A DNA stretch of 64,000 nucleotides from Sphingomonas sp. ID1715 (GCF_013044515.1 NZ_JABEPR010000002.1:620001-684000); one strand, 5' to 3'. Counted from the stretch's first letter, positions 32,932 through 41,966 are shown. Translations and numbers: made by a program. Notes: generated from the letters alone by a model not told the origin.

Positions 32932-34257
32932 ATGGGCCTGTTCACTTTCCGGCTGCCGGACATTGGCGAAGGCATCGCCGAGGCCGAGATCGTCGCCTGG
33001 CACGTGAAGGTCGGCGACCGGATCGAAGAGGACGGCAAGCTCGCCGACCTGATGACCGATAAGGCGACTGTCGAGATGGAGTCGCCGGTGGCGGGCGTGG
33101 TCCGCGAGGTCGCCGGCGAGGTGGGCGACGTGATCGCGATCGGCTCCGCACTGGCGGTGATCGAGACGGAGAGTGAAGAGGTGGAGGAAGCTGCGCCGGT
33201 CGCGGCGCCGGTTGCAAGTGAGACCGAGACGGAGCCGATGCCGCGGGTGGAGCCTGTGCTGCAAGTGCCTGAGGCCCCAAAGCCGGTTCGGCCTGAGCCT
33301 GTCGAAGGCCTCCCTTCCCCTTCGGCTCCGGCGCCCAAGGAACAAAGGGAGGGCTTCGACAAGCTCAGCCCAAACCGGGAGGAGAGTGCCGGGCGTCACT
33401 CCCCGGTCCTCGCCTCGCCCGCGGTCCGCGCGCGCGCGCAGGAACTCGGCATCGACCTCGCGCAGGTGCAGCCGAGCCAGGAAGGCCGCATCCGGCATCA
33501 GGACCTGGACGCGTTCCTCACCTACAATGCGGGTCAGGGCTATGGCCGCCCGTCCGCGCCGCGCGAGGACGAGCAGGTCAAGGTGATCGGCATGCGCCGC
33601 CGCATCGCCGAGAATATGGCCGCGTCGAAGCGCCACATCCCGCACTTCACCTATGTCGACGAGATCGACGTCACCGCCCTCGAAGACATGCGGTCAGACC
33701 TGAACGCCAATCGCGGCGAGCGGCCGAAGCTGACCATGTTGCCGCTGCTGATCGTGGCGATCTGCAAGACGCTGCCCGAATTTCCGATGCTCAACGCGCG
33801 CTATGACGACGAAGCGGGCGTGGTGACGCGCTACGGCGCCGTCCATATTGGCATGGCGACGCAGACCGATGCCGGGCTGATGGTGCCGGTGATCCGCGAA
33901 GCGCAGGACAAGAATGTGTGGCAGCTCGCCCGCGAGATCGGGCGGCTGGCCGAGGCGGCGCGCACCGGCAAGGCGACATCCGCCGAACTGTCGGGCTCGA
34001 CGATCACGGTCACGTCGCTCGGGCCATTGGGCGGTGTCGCGACCACGCCGGTGATCAACCGCCCGGAAGTGGCGATCATCGGCCCGAACAAGATCGTCGA
34101 GCGGCCGGTCTTCGACGGCGACGATCTCGTCCGCGCCAAGCTGATGAACCTGTCGATCAGCTGCGATCACCGCGTCGTCGATGGCTGGGACGCGGCAAGC
34201 TATGTGCAGGCGCTCAAGAGACTGCTGGAAACGCCGGTCCTGCTGTTTGCGGATTAG
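32932..34257 (+). CDS. bkdC: dihydrolipoamide acyltransferase E2 of the branched-chain complex
   Basis: This 441-residue core enzyme has a lipoyl domain at 1-80 with Lys44 in TDKATVEMESP, a long linker, a peripheral-subunit-binding domain at about 160-198 (ASPAVRARAQELGIDLAQVQ), and a C-terminal catalytic domain from about 215 ending with SCDHRVVDGWDAASYVQAL (active-site His and Asp). Residues about 118-149 of the linker are encoded by a complete palindromic repeat of the same family as the one at 46324, giving the tell-tale RPEPVEG and EGFDKLSPN. The inserted stretch keeps the frame and lies where length is tolerated, so the enzyme should be functional. Confidence 0.95.
   Translation: MGLFTFRLPDIGEGIAEAEIVAWHVKVGDRIEEDGKLADLMTDKATVEMESPVAGVVREVAGEVGDVIAIGSALAVIETESEEVEEAAPVAAPVASETETEPMPRVEPVLQVPEAPKPVRPEPVEGLPSPSAPAPKEQREGFDKLSPNREESAGRHSPVLASPAVRARAQELGIDLAQVQPSQEGRIRHQDLDAFLTYNAGQGYGRPSAPREDEQVKVIGMRRRIAENMAASKRHIPHFTYVDEIDVTALEDMRSDLNANRGERPKLTMLPLLIVAICKTLPEFPMLNARYDDEAGVVTRYGAVHIGMATQTDAGLMVPVIREAQDKNVWQLAREIGRLAEAARTGKATSAELSGSTITVTSLGPLGGVATTPVINRPEVAIIGPNKIVERPVFDGDDLVRAKLMNLSISCDHRVVDGWDAASYVQALKRLLETPVLLFAD
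33285..33376. repeat. palindromic repeat B inside the E2 coding sequence
   Basis: GGTTCGGCCTGAGCCTGTCG... at 33285-33316 pairs with the arm at 33345-33376 (AAGGGAGGGCTTCGACAAGC...). The same arms flank the repeat at 46324-46408. This copy lies entirely inside the E2 gene, in its interdomain linker, without disturbing the frame. Confidence 0.9.
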
Positions 34258-34265
34258 CATTTTTT

Positions 34266-34321
34266 CCGTTCGCTTCGAGCGAAGTCGAGAAGCGTATCTC
34301 GACGTCGCTCGATACGAACGG
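34266..34321. repeat. palindromic repeat C (copy 1)
   Basis: CCGTTCGCTTCGAGCGAAGT... (34266-34290) pairs imperfectly with the arm at 34297-34321, separated by a 6-nt loop. It fills the gap between the convergent E2 and gshA genes, where it could terminate transcription from both sides. Confidence 0.85.
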
Positions 34322-34327
34322 GCCTCC

Positions 34328-35701
34328 TTAAAAACTGAACTCGTCGTAGATCCGCGTGAGGTCGCCCGCCCAGCTACCGTGGTACAGGTCCAGCAGGCGC
34401 TGCGCCGGCGTCTTGCCGGTGCGGACGGTCTCCTGGAGCGGCTCAAGGAAGCCGACTTCGCTGTCGCCTGACCCGCTCAGTTCCGCCCGATGGCGGAGGC
34501 CGGAGGCGGCAATCGACAGCACTTCGCCGGCGATGTCGAGCAGCTTGCCGCCGCCGGGCAGCGGCGCGTCGAGGCCGAGGCGCGGCACGTCGTTGCGCAG
34601 CGCCTCCCGCTCCTCCATCGACCAGCCCTTGACCAGGTCCCAGGCCGCGTCGAGCGCCGGTCCGCCATAGAGCAGGCCAACCCAGAGCGCGGGCAGCGCG
34701 CAGATCTTGCTCCAGCGGCCGCCATCGGCCCCGCGCATTTCCAGGAAGGTCTTCAGCCGCACTTCGGGGAAAGCGGTCGAGAGATGGTCGGCCCAGTCGG
34801 ACATGCGCGGCTTCTCGCCGGGCAGGACGGACAGCTCGCCCTTCAGGAAATCGCGGAAGCTCAGGCCCGCCGCGTCGATATACCGGCCGTCGCGGAAGAC
34901 GAAGTACATCGGCACGTCGAGCGCGTAATCGGCGTAGCGTTCATAGCCGAAGCCGTCTTCGAACACGAAGGGCAGCATGCCGGTGCGCGCGCCATCGGTG
35001 TCCGACCAGATATGGCTGCGGAAGGACTGAAAGCCGTTCGGCTTGCCTTCCGTGAAGGGCGAGTTGGCGAACAGCGCCGTGGCGAGCGGCTGCAGCGCGA
35101 GGCCGACGCGAAACTTCTTCGCCATGTCCGCTTCGGACGCATAGTCGAGATTGACCTGGATCGTGCAAGTCCGCAGCATCATGTCCAGGCCGAGGCTGCC
35201 CACTTTCGGCATGTGGTTGAGCATGATCGCATAGCGACCCTTGGGCATGATCGGCAGCTCGGCGCGCGTCTTGTCCGGCCACATGCCGAGGCCGAGAAAG
35301 CCAAGGCCAAGCTCGTCGCCGACGGCCTTGACCTGCTCAAGGTGCCGGCCGGTTTCGGCGCAGGTCTGGTGCAGGTTTTCGAGCGGCGCGCCGGAGAGTT
35401 CGAGCTGCCCGGCCGGCTCCAGGCTGATGGTGCCGTCCGCGCCGCTCAGCGCGATGACGTTGCCGCCCTCGATTACCGGCCGCCAGCCATAGCGGGTCAG
35501 CCGGTCGAGCAGGTCGCGAATGCCACCCGGCTCGTCATAGGAGGGGGCGCGGTGATCGGCGGTGCGGTAGACGAATTTCTCGTGCTCCGTGCCGATCCGC
35601 CAGCGCTCGCGCGGCTTCTCGCCCGATGCGAACAGCTCGATCAGCTGTGCGCGATCCTCGATGATCGGATCGACCTTGCCCGTCTCTTCCCGCGTGCTCA
35701 T
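34328..35701 (-). CDS. gshA: glutamate-cysteine ligase
   Basis: This 457-residue enzyme catalyses the first, ATP-dependent step of glutathione synthesis. It belongs to the proteobacterial/plant-type GCS2 class: RWRIGTEHEKFVYRTADHRA (Glu in the substrate pocket), SLEPAGQLELSGAPLENLHQ, MLRTCTIQVNLDYASEADM, and KTFLEMRGADGGRWSKICAL. Length fits this class. The gene converges on the bkd operon with a repeat between the stops, and it starts 42 nt from the rsmE stop on the same strand. Confidence 0.95.
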   Translation of the reverse strand: MSTREETGKVDPIIEDRAQLIELFASGEKPRERWRIGTEHEKFVYRTADHRAPSYDEPGGIRDLLDRLTRYGWRPVIEGGNVIALSGADGTISLEPAGQLELSGAPLENLHQTCAETGRHLEQVKAVGDELGLGFLGLGMWPDKTRAELPIMPKGRYAIMLNHMPKVGSLGLDMMLRTCTIQVNLDYASEADMAKKFRVGLALQPLATALFANSPFTEGKPNGFQSFRSHIWSDTDGARTGMLPFVFEDGFGYERYADYALDVPMYFVFRDGRYIDAAGLSFRDFLKGELSVLPGEKPRMSDWADHLSTAFPEVRLKTFLEMRGADGGRWSKICALPALWVGLLYGGPALDAAWDLVKGWSMEEREALRNDVPRLGLDAPLPGGGKLLDIAGEVLSIAASGLRHRAELSGSGDSEVGFLEPLQETVRTGKTPAQRLLDLYHGSWAGDLTRIYDEFSF

Positions 35702-35742
35702 CGCCGCGCCTTACGAGGCGAGTGGCAAAATGCAACTGTGGC

Positions 35743-36489
35743 TCACGCCCAGTCTCCGTTCGCCGCCATCCATACGCTGACGGCGGTCACCGCCGCGGTC
35801 TCGGCGCGCAAGATGCGGGGACCGAGCGACACCGGGACCGCCCGCGTCAGCGCACGAATGGCGACCCGCTCGACCAGATCGAAGCCGCCTTCGGGGCCGA
35901 TCAGGATCGCCGCCGGTCCGGGATGCGCCCGCACGGCCTCCAGCATCGGCGTGCCGCCTTCCTCGTCGGCGAAGAACAGCGTGCGCCCTGAGGGCCAGTC
36001 GCGCAGCAGCGTGTCGAGCCGCACCAATTCGGCCAGCTCCGGCAGCGCCGTCCGCTCGCACTGCTCGGCGGCCTCGATCATGTGGGCGCGCAGGCGATCG
36101 CCGTTCAGCTTGTCGACGACGCTGCGCCGGGTCGAGACCGGCAGCAGCCGCGCGACGCCCAGCTCGCTCGCTTTCTCCGCCACCCAGTCGATGCGTCCCT
36201 TCTTGATCGGCGCGGCGCACAGCCACAGGTCGGGCACGGCCTCTCGTTCGCGCAGTTTCGCGGCGACGCGCACGGTCAGGTCGCGCTTGCCCGCGGCGCT
36301 CACTTCGCCAAGCCATTCGCCGGTGCGATCGTCGAACAACTTGACTGTGCCGCCCGGCCTCATGCGCATGACGGAGAGGAGGTAATGCGCCTGTCCGCCG
36401 TCGATGCGCAGCTCCAGCCCGTCGCCGAGCGGCTGGTCGATGAAAAGGCGCGGCGCGCTGTTCGGCGGCCAGGCGGGCGTGGCGGACAT
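35743..36489 (-). CDS. rsmE: 16S rRNA (uracil(1498)-N3)-methyltransferase RsmE
   Basis: This 248-residue SPOUT-class enzyme methylates U1498 of 16S rRNA using SAM. The N-terminal PUA-like part (RLFIDQPLGDGLELRIDGGQ) is followed by the knotted methyltransferase domain with the SAM-binding signature ILIGPEGGFDLVERVAI and the closing SLGPRILRAETAAVTAVSVW. Length and order are standard. It lies upstream of gshA on the same strand; the two probably form a transcription unit, as often seen in sphingomonads. Confidence 0.95.
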   Translation of the reverse strand: MSATPAWPPNSAPRLFIDQPLGDGLELRIDGGQAHYLLSVMRMRPGGTVKLFDDRTGEWLGEVSAAGKRDLTVRVAAKLREREAVPDLWLCAAPIKKGRIDWVAEKASELGVARLLPVSTRRSVVDKLNGDRLRAHMIEAAEQCERTALPELAELVRLDTLLRDWPSGRTLFFADEEGGTPMLEAVRAHPGPAAILIGPEGGFDLVERVAIRALTRAVPVSLGPRILRAETAAVTAVSVWMAANGDWA

Positions 36490-36501
36490 ATCCGTTCATA
36501 A

Positions 36502-36575
36502 CCGTTCGCTTCGAGCGAAGTCGAGAAGCGCTCCGAGTGCCCCCTCCGTATCTCGACTTCGCTCGATACGAACGG
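36502..36575. repeat. palindromic repeat C (copy 2)
   Basis: CCGTTCGCTTCGAGCGAAGT... and the complementary arm ending ATACGAACGG (36551-36575) bracket a spacer that includes CCGAGTGCCCCCTCC. It sits between the divergent rsmE and ubiA genes, upstream of both, where a promoter would be expected. Confidence 0.85.
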
Positions 36576-36595
36576 ATGTGTAATGCAGCTCCCAG

Positions 36596-37498
36596 ATGCA
36601 AACTTCCCTCCCCGACACCGAACACCATCGCCTGGCCCGTTCCGGCGGCCTGCGTCCATTCGTCCTGCTCGCGCGGCTCGACCGGCCGATCGGCTGGTGG
36701 CTGCTTTACTGGCCGTGCGCCTGGGGACTGGCGCTGGCCGGCGGCGCGTTCGAGCGTTGGGACCTGCTGCTGTGGATGCTGCTCGGCGCGATCGCAATGC
36801 GGGGCGCGGGCTGCGTCTATAACGATATTGTCGATCGCGATCTCGACGCGCAGGTCGAGCGCACGCGCGGACGGCCGCTGGCGAGCGGCGCCGTGTCGCT
36901 GAAGGCCGCCTGGGCCTGGCTGATGGTGCTGTGCGGGATCGGCCTGATCGTGCTCGTTCAGCTGCCGCTGCTCGCCGCCTCCATCGCGCTCGGCAGCGTC
37001 GTGTTCGTCGCGGCCTATCCGTTCATGAAGCGGATTACCTGGTGGCCTCAGGCCTGGCTCGGCATCGTGTTCAGCTGGGGCGCGCTGGTCGGCTGGGCAG
37101 CCTATGCGCGGGAAGTCGCACCGCCGATGCTGTTCCTCTACGCCGGCGCGATCGCCTGGGTGATCGGCTATGACACCATCTACGCTCTACAGGACCGCGA
37201 GGATGACGCGCTGATCGGCATCCGCTCCTCGGCACTGCGGCTGGGGCGGCATGTGAAGGCGGGCGTGGCGACCTTCTATGGGGTGGCGCTGATCCTGTGG
37301 AGCATCGCGATCTGGCTGATCCGACCGGAGCCGCTCGCCTTTGTCGCGCTGGTGCCGGCGGCGCTGCAGCTCGGGTGGCAGCTGGCGAGCCTCAATCCAG
37401 AGGATGGCGGCGACGCGCTCGTCAAATTCCGGTCGAACCGGTTTGCCGGACTGCTCGTCTTCCTCGCCTGTGCGACGGTCGGCACTGGCGCGGCCTAG
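36596..37498 (+). CDS. ubiA: 4-hydroxybenzoate polyprenyltransferase UbiA
   Basis: This 300-residue integral membrane prenyltransferase of ubiquinone synthesis attaches the polyprenyl tail to 4-hydroxybenzoate. It has both Asp-rich motifs, NDIVDRDLDAQVERTRGRPL and DTIYALQDREDDALIGIRSS, and about eight membrane helices. The N-terminal LLARLDRPIGWWLLYWPCAW is characteristic of UbiA. The start is ATG 36596, with no strong ribosome-binding site; the palindromic repeat lies 20 nt upstream. Confidence 0.95.
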   Translation: MQTSLPDTEHHRLARSGGLRPFVLLARLDRPIGWWLLYWPCAWGLALAGGAFERWDLLLWMLLGAIAMRGAGCVYNDIVDRDLDAQVERTRGRPLASGAVSLKAAWAWLMVLCGIGLIVLVQLPLLAASIALGSVVFVAAYPFMKRITWWPQAWLGIVFSWGALVGWAAYAREVAPPMLFLYAGAIAWVIGYDTIYALQDREDDALIGIRSSALRLGRHVKAGVATFYGVALILWSIAIWLIRPEPLAFVALVPAALQLGWQLASLNPEDGGDALVKFRSNRFAGLLVFLACATVGTGAA

Positions 37499-37521
37499 CC
37501 GCCATCCCTAAGTGCGAGGCG

Positions 37522-38868
37522 ATGCTCACGCTTGCCGACGCACAATCCCGCCTGCAGGACCTGGTCGCCGCCGCCCGCAAGGCCGGCGCCGACGCCGCCG
37601 ACGCGCTCTATCACGGCGACCGCTCGACCGACGTGCATGTGCGCCTCGGCGCGCTCGAGAATGTCGACCAGTCTGAGGGCGAGGAGATCGGCCTGCGCGT
37701 CTTCGTCGGCCGGCGCTCGGCGAGCGTTTCGGCCTCTGACCTGGCGCCCGAGTCATTGCGCGCTTTGGCCGAGCGCGCGGTCGCCATGGCGCGGGAGGCA
37801 CCGGAGGACCGGTTTGCCGGCCTCGCCCCCGAGGAGCGGCTGCAGCAGGGCAAGGCGCGGGATCTCGACCTCGACGATGGCCGCGAGCCCGGCCCAGCCG
37901 CGCTCAAGGAACGCGCGCTCGCCGCCGAAGAGTCGGCGCGCGCGGTGGCGGGGGTCACCAACAGCGAAGGCGCCAGCGCCTCCACCGGCCGCAGCCAGAT
38001 TGCGCTCGCCACCAGCCATGGCTTTGCCGGCGGCTATGCGGCGAGCGCGCATTCGATCGGCGCCTCGATGCTGGCGGAACGGGGCGAGCAGAAGCAGCGC
38101 GACGGCGCGTGGCACTGGGTGCGCGACCTCGACCATCTCGACGGCGCCGAGACCGTAGGACAATTGGCAGGAGAACGCGCCGTGGCCCGCCTGGGTGCGC
38201 GTAAGCTGCCGAGCGGGACCATGCCGATCGTGTTCGACCCGCGCATCGGCGGCTCGCTGATCGGCCATTTGCTCGGCGCGATCTCGGGCCCTTCGATCGC
38301 ACGGCGGACCAGCTTCCTGCTCGACCGGCTCGGCGAACTGGTGTTCGACCCGTCGATCACGATCCTCGACGATCCGCATCGCGTGCGCGGGCTGCGCTCC
38401 CGCCCGTTCGACGGGGAGGGCCTGCCGACCGCGCCGCGCAAGCTGATCGACGCCGGGCGGCTAACCGGCTGGCTGCTCGACAGCGCCTCCGCGCGCCAGC
38501 TCGACCTCGAACCGACCGGCCATGCCGCGCGCGGCGTCGGCGGCCCGCCAGGCGTGTCGGCCAGCAACGTCCATGTCGCGCCCGGCGCCCAGTCGCGAGA
38601 AGCGCTGATCGGCGGCATCGCGCGCGGCTTCTACGTCACCGAGCTGATCGGCCAGGGCGTGAACGGCGTCACCGGCGACTATAGCCGAGGCGCGGGCGGC
38701 TTCTTGATCGAGAATGGCAAGCTCGGGCACCCTGTCGCGGAAGTGACGATCGCCGGCAATCTGAAGGACATGTTCGCGCGGATAATCGCCGCGGACGATC
38801 TCGACTTTCGCTATGCCGTCAATACGCCGACCCTGCTCGTCGAGGGGATGACCGTCGCTGGTGACTGA
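37522..38868 (+). CDS. TldD/PmbA family metalloprotease
   Basis: This 448-residue protein is of the PmbA (TldE) branch. TldD-TldE complexes degrade unfolded peptides and mature some microcins; the PmbA subunit lacks the zinc motif and is regulatory. No HExxxH motif is present, consistent with the PmbA side. Family stretches are GLRVFVGRRSASVSASDLAP, GGYAASAHSIGASMLAERGE and GQGVNGVTGDYSRGAGGFLI. The ATG at 37522 gives the usual length; the longer upstream frame lies inside ubiA. The 3' end overlaps the next gene by 8 bases. Confidence 0.92.
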   Translation: MLTLADAQSRLQDLVAAARKAGADAADALYHGDRSTDVHVRLGALENVDQSEGEEIGLRVFVGRRSASVSASDLAPESLRALAERAVAMAREAPEDRFAGLAPEERLQQGKARDLDLDDGREPGPAALKERALAAEESARAVAGVTNSEGASASTGRSQIALATSHGFAGGYAASAHSIGASMLAERGEQKQRDGAWHWVRDLDHLDGAETVGQLAGERAVARLGARKLPSGTMPIVFDPRIGGSLIGHLLGAISGPSIARRTSFLLDRLGELVFDPSITILDDPHRVRGLRSRPFDGEGLPTAPRKLIDAGRLTGWLLDSASARQLDLEPTGHAARGVGGPPGVSASNVHVAPGAQSREALIGGIARGFYVTELIGQGVNGVTGDYSRGAGGFLIENGKLGHPVAEVTIAGNLKDMFARIIAADDLDFRYAVNTPTLLVEGMTVAGD

Positions 38869-39640
38869 TCCCCGCCTCGATGCCGTCAGCGCCGCCGCGG
38901 CCGAAGCCGGCCGGATGGCGCACGAGCTGTGGCGCGGGGATTTCAAGCGGTGGGAAAAGGCGCCCGGCAATCCGGTCTGCGAAGTCGACCTGGCCGTGGA
39001 CGACTTCCTCCGCGCGCGGCTGGCCCAGATCGACCCCGAAGCCGGCTGGTTGTCCGAAGAGACGGCGGACAGCGCCGAGCGGCTGCTCCGGTCCAAGGCC
39101 TGGGTGGTCGACCCGATCGACGGCACCCGCGACTATATTCGCGGCCGCACCGGCTGGGCGGTGTCGGTGGCGCTGGTCGAAGGCGGCAAGGTGCTGCTGG
39201 GCGTGCTCGATGCGCCGTCCCGAGGTCAGCAATGGTGCGCAGAAATGGGCGGCGGCGCCTGGCTCAACGGCGAGCGGCTGCGCGTCAGCGATCGCGAGGA
39301 ACTGCCCGGCGCCCGCGTACCCGCCGACACCTTGCCTAAGACGGATGCCGACCTGATCGGCGTGCCCCGTCCCAACTCGATCGCGCTGCGCATCGGCATG
39401 ATCGCGGCGGGCGAAGTCGATCTGGTGGCGACGCTGCGCTGGGGCCGCGAATGGGACATCGCCGCCGCGCACCTGATCGCGCAGGAGGCCGGCGCGATCG
39501 TTACCGACGCGCTGGGCCGCCCGATCCGCTTCAACTCGACCAGCGCTGAGGCGTTCGGCGTGCTGGCGAGCGTGCCGGGCATCCACCAGGCTGCGGTACA
39601 GCGCCTCTGGTCCCGCGCGATGAAGGCAAGCGCCCGCTAG
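38861..39640 (+). CDS. inositol monophosphatase family protein (CysQ-like)
   Basis: This 259-residue lithium-sensitive phosphatase has the metal-site motifs SEETADS (Glu, motif 1), VVDPIDGTRDYIRG (motif 2, DPIDGT) and WGREWDIAAAHLIAQEAGA (motif 3). Candidate substrates are inositol phosphates or 3'-phosphoadenosine 5'-phosphate; the sequence alone does not choose between them. The GTG start at 38861 overlaps the TldD/PmbA stop, so translation is coupled. Confidence 0.9.
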   Translation: MTDPRLDAVSAAAAEAGRMAHELWRGDFKRWEKAPGNPVCEVDLAVDDFLRARLAQIDPEAGWLSEETADSAERLLRSKAWVVDPIDGTRDYIRGRTGWAVSVALVEGGKVLLGVLDAPSRGQQWCAEMGGGAWLNGERLRVSDREELPGARVPADTLPKTDADLIGVPRPNSIALRIGMIAAGEVDLVATLRWGREWDIAAAHLIAQEAGAIVTDALGRPIRFNSTSAEAFGVLASVPGIHQAAVQRLWSRAMKASAR

Positions 39641-39686
39641 CCGATTCCGGTTGAACCTCACCTGTTTTGCGAGGAACAGGGCCGGC

Positions 39687-40889
39687 ATGGTTCGCAATGG
39701 CCCCCGATCAGCGCTGCGCGACTTCCTCGAGAGCGAAGCGTCCGGCGGGATCGTCCTGATCGCGGCAGCTTTGCTGGCCCTGATCGTGGCGAACCTGCCA
39801 GCCACGCACGCGCTCTATGAGCACTTCATCCATGCGCAGACCGGGCCGGCGCTCAGTCCGAAGCTCGGGCCGATGACCGTGCATCTGTGGGTCAATGACG
39901 GGCTGATGGCGCTGTTCTTCTTTCTCGTCGGGTTGGAGATCAAGCGCGAGCTGCTCGACGGCCAGCTGTCGCGCCCGGCCGATCGCGTCCTGCCGGTGGT
40001 CGCTGCAGGGGCCGGCATGGCCGTGCCGGCGATCGTCTATCTGGCGCTCACCAGCTCGGTCGATGGTCTCGCGCGTGGCTGGGCGATTCCGGCCGCGACC
40101 GACATCGCCTTTGCGATCGGCGTGCTGGCGCTCCTGGGCAGTCGAGCGCCTGCCTCGCTGAAGCTGTTCCTGACCACCGTCGCGATCGTCGACGACATGG
40201 GCGCGGTGGCGATCATCGCGGCTGTCTACACCGCATCGCTGAACCTCGTTGCGCTCGGCGGCGGCGCGCTGGTGCTTGCCGGCATGATGGGTCTGAACCG
40301 GATCGGCGTGCGCAGCCTCTGGCCGTATTGGCTGGGCTTTGCCCTGCTCTGGTATCTGGTGCTGCTGTCGGGCGTCCACGCGACGATCGCCGGCGTGCTT
40401 GCCGCGCTGACCGTCCCGATCAAGCCAACGCCGGGCGCGCCCGATGCCGAGGACTCGCCGCTGCACCGATTGGAGCACGGGCTGCACCCCTGGGTCGCCT
40501 ATGCGATCGTGCCCCTGTTCGGCTTCGTCAACGCGGGCGTGACGCTTGGCGGGGCGTCGCTGCTCGACCCGCTGCCGCTCGGCATCGCGGCCGGGCTGTT
40601 CATCGGCAAGCAGCTCGGCGTACTGGGCGCGGTGTGGGCGGTGGTCAGACTGGGTATCGCCAGCCGACCAACAGGCGCGAGCTGGCGGCAAATCTATGGC
40701 GTCTGCCTGCTCTGCGGCATCGGCTTCACGATGAGCCTGTTCATCTCCGGCCTCGCCTTTGCCGGCCAGCCGCAATTCGTCGACGAGGCGAAGGTCGGCA
40801 TTCTCGGCGGCTCGCTGCTGTCGGCGCTTGCCGGCTGGCTGGTGCTGCGCGTTGCGCAGCCGCCCCGCGCACCTATCTCAGCCAAGTGA
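39687..40889 (+). CDS. nhaA: Na+/H+ antiporter NhaA
   Basis: This 400-residue inner-membrane antiporter exports sodium in exchange for protons at alkaline pH. It has the NhaA order of twelve helices. Key stretches are LWVNDGLMALFFFLVGLEIK, WAIPAATDIAFAIGVLALLG and the paired aspartates in LTTVAIVDDMGAVAIIAAVY (Asp163/164 equivalents). The C-terminal MSLFISGLAFAGQPQFVDEA follows. ATG 39687 is preferred to the in-frame TTG 39651. It overlaps the next gene by four bases (GTGA). Confidence 0.96.
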   Translation: MVRNGPRSALRDFLESEASGGIVLIAAALLALIVANLPATHALYEHFIHAQTGPALSPKLGPMTVHLWVNDGLMALFFFLVGLEIKRELLDGQLSRPADRVLPVVAAGAGMAVPAIVYLALTSSVDGLARGWAIPAATDIAFAIGVLALLGSRAPASLKLFLTTVAIVDDMGAVAIIAAVYTASLNLVALGGGALVLAGMMGLNRIGVRSLWPYWLGFALLWYLVLLSGVHATIAGVLAALTVPIKPTPGAPDAEDSPLHRLEHGLHPWVAYAIVPLFGFVNAGVTLGGASLLDPLPLGIAAGLFIGKQLGVLGAVWAVVRLGIASRPTGASWRQIYGVCLLCGIGFTMSLFISGLAFAGQPQFVDEAKVGILGGSLLSALAGWLVLRVAQPPRAPISAK

Positions 40890-41914
40890 AACTCTCGGTC
40901 CTCGATCAATCGCCCATTCCGGCCGGCGGCACCGCCGCCGATGCGGTCCGCAACACCATCGACCTGGCCGAGGCCGCCGAGCGGTTCGGCTATCATCGCT
41001 ATTGGCTGGCGGAGCATCATGCCTCGCCCGCACTGGCCGGAGTCGCGCCGGAAGCGCTGATCGGGCCGGTGGCGCTGGCGACGAGCCGCATCCGCATCGG
41101 CTCGGGCGGCATCATGCTGCCGCATTTCTCGCCGTTCAAAGTGGCGGAGACGTTTCGCCTGCTGAGTGCGATGGGGCCGGGCCGGATCGACCTGGGCCTC
41201 GGCCGCGCGCCGGGCAGCGACCAGCGCACCGCCTATGCGCTACAGCGCGACCGGTCGAAGCGGATGCTGGTCAACGACTTTCCCGAGCAGGTCGCCGAGC
41301 TGCTCGGCTACCTAGAAGGCTCATTGCCCGACGATCACCTGTTCAAGCCGCTCGAAGCGACCTTGCCCTCGGGCGGTAGCGGCAGCCCTGATGTGTGGAT
41401 GCTGGGCAGTTCGAGCGACAGCGCCGTCTGGGCGGGGCAAATGGGTCTGCCCTATTGCATCGCGGACTTCATCAACTCGGACGCGCTGCCGCTCGCCGAC
41501 CTTTACCGGCAGCATTTCACGCCCTCGGCACGCTGCCCGGAACCCTATCTGATGGTCGCGGTCTGGGCGATTGCCGCCGAAGACCGGGCCGGGGCCGAGC
41601 GGCTGGCAGCGCCTGCTAAAATGATGTTCGCGCACCTGGTCCGCGGGTCGCTGATCCCGGTGCCGAGCATGGCCGTAGCCGACGCGTGGCTCGCCGACAA
41701 TCCGCAGCCGCCGGCGCGGCGCCGTACCCTGCTCGGCACCGGCGCCGAAGTGGCCGACGAGGTCCGCGAGGTGGCGCGGCTCTATGGCGCGCAGGAGATG
41801 ATGCTGGTCAACATTCTGCCCGAACACGCCCCACGCGTCCGCAGCTACCAGCTGGTGGCGGAGGCTCTGCACTCTCCCCCGTTCGTTTCGAGCGAAGTCG
41901 AGAAACGCACGTAA
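40886..41914 (+). CDS. LLM class flavin-dependent oxidoreductase with repeat-derived C-terminus
   Basis: This 342-residue luciferase-like monooxygenase of the alkanal-monooxygenase-like family begins MKLSVLDQSPIPAGGTAADA and has FGYHRYWLAEHHASPALAG, GSGGIMLPHFSPFKVAETFR, PGRIDLGLGRAPGSD and the late VNILPEHAPRVRSYQL. It is expected to bind FMN and act on an aldehyde or other small organic. GTG 40886 overlaps the nhaA stop. The last dozen residues (PPFVSSEVEKRT) and the stop codon come from the left arm of a palindromic repeat that has taken over the original end of the gene. Confidence 0.93.
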   Translation: MKLSVLDQSPIPAGGTAADAVRNTIDLAEAAERFGYHRYWLAEHHASPALAGVAPEALIGPVALATSRIRIGSGGIMLPHFSPFKVAETFRLLSAMGPGRIDLGLGRAPGSDQRTAYALQRDRSKRMLVNDFPEQVAELLGYLEGSLPDDHLFKPLEATLPSGGSGSPDVWMLGSSSDSAVWAGQMGLPYCIADFINSDALPLADLYRQHFTPSARCPEPYLMVAVWAIAAEDRAGAERLAAPAKMMFAHLVRGSLIPVPSMAVADAWLADNPQPPARRRTLLGTGAEVADEVREVARLYGAQEMMLVNILPEHAPRVRSYQLVAEALHSPPFVSSEVEKRT

Positions 41915-41953
41915 CATCAGGCACCGCTTCTCGACTTCGCGAGAAGCGAACGG
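41879..41953. repeat. palindromic repeat C (copy 3), overlapping a gene end
   Basis: The arm CCGTTCGTTTCGAGCGAAGT... (41879-41907) pairs with that at 41925-41953. The left arm codes for the C-terminus of the LLM oxidoreductase and the TAA stop lies just after it. The right arm ends 14 nt before the recQ start, directly before its ribosome-binding site. Confidence 0.9.
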
Positions 41954-41966
41954 GTAAGGGATTTCA

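Noticed and set aside
31846-33645. 599-codon minus-strand frame opposite the E1beta and E2 genes
   Set aside because: Its His/Arg/Asp-rich sequence is the complement of conserved enzyme domains; no ribosome-binding site or domain.
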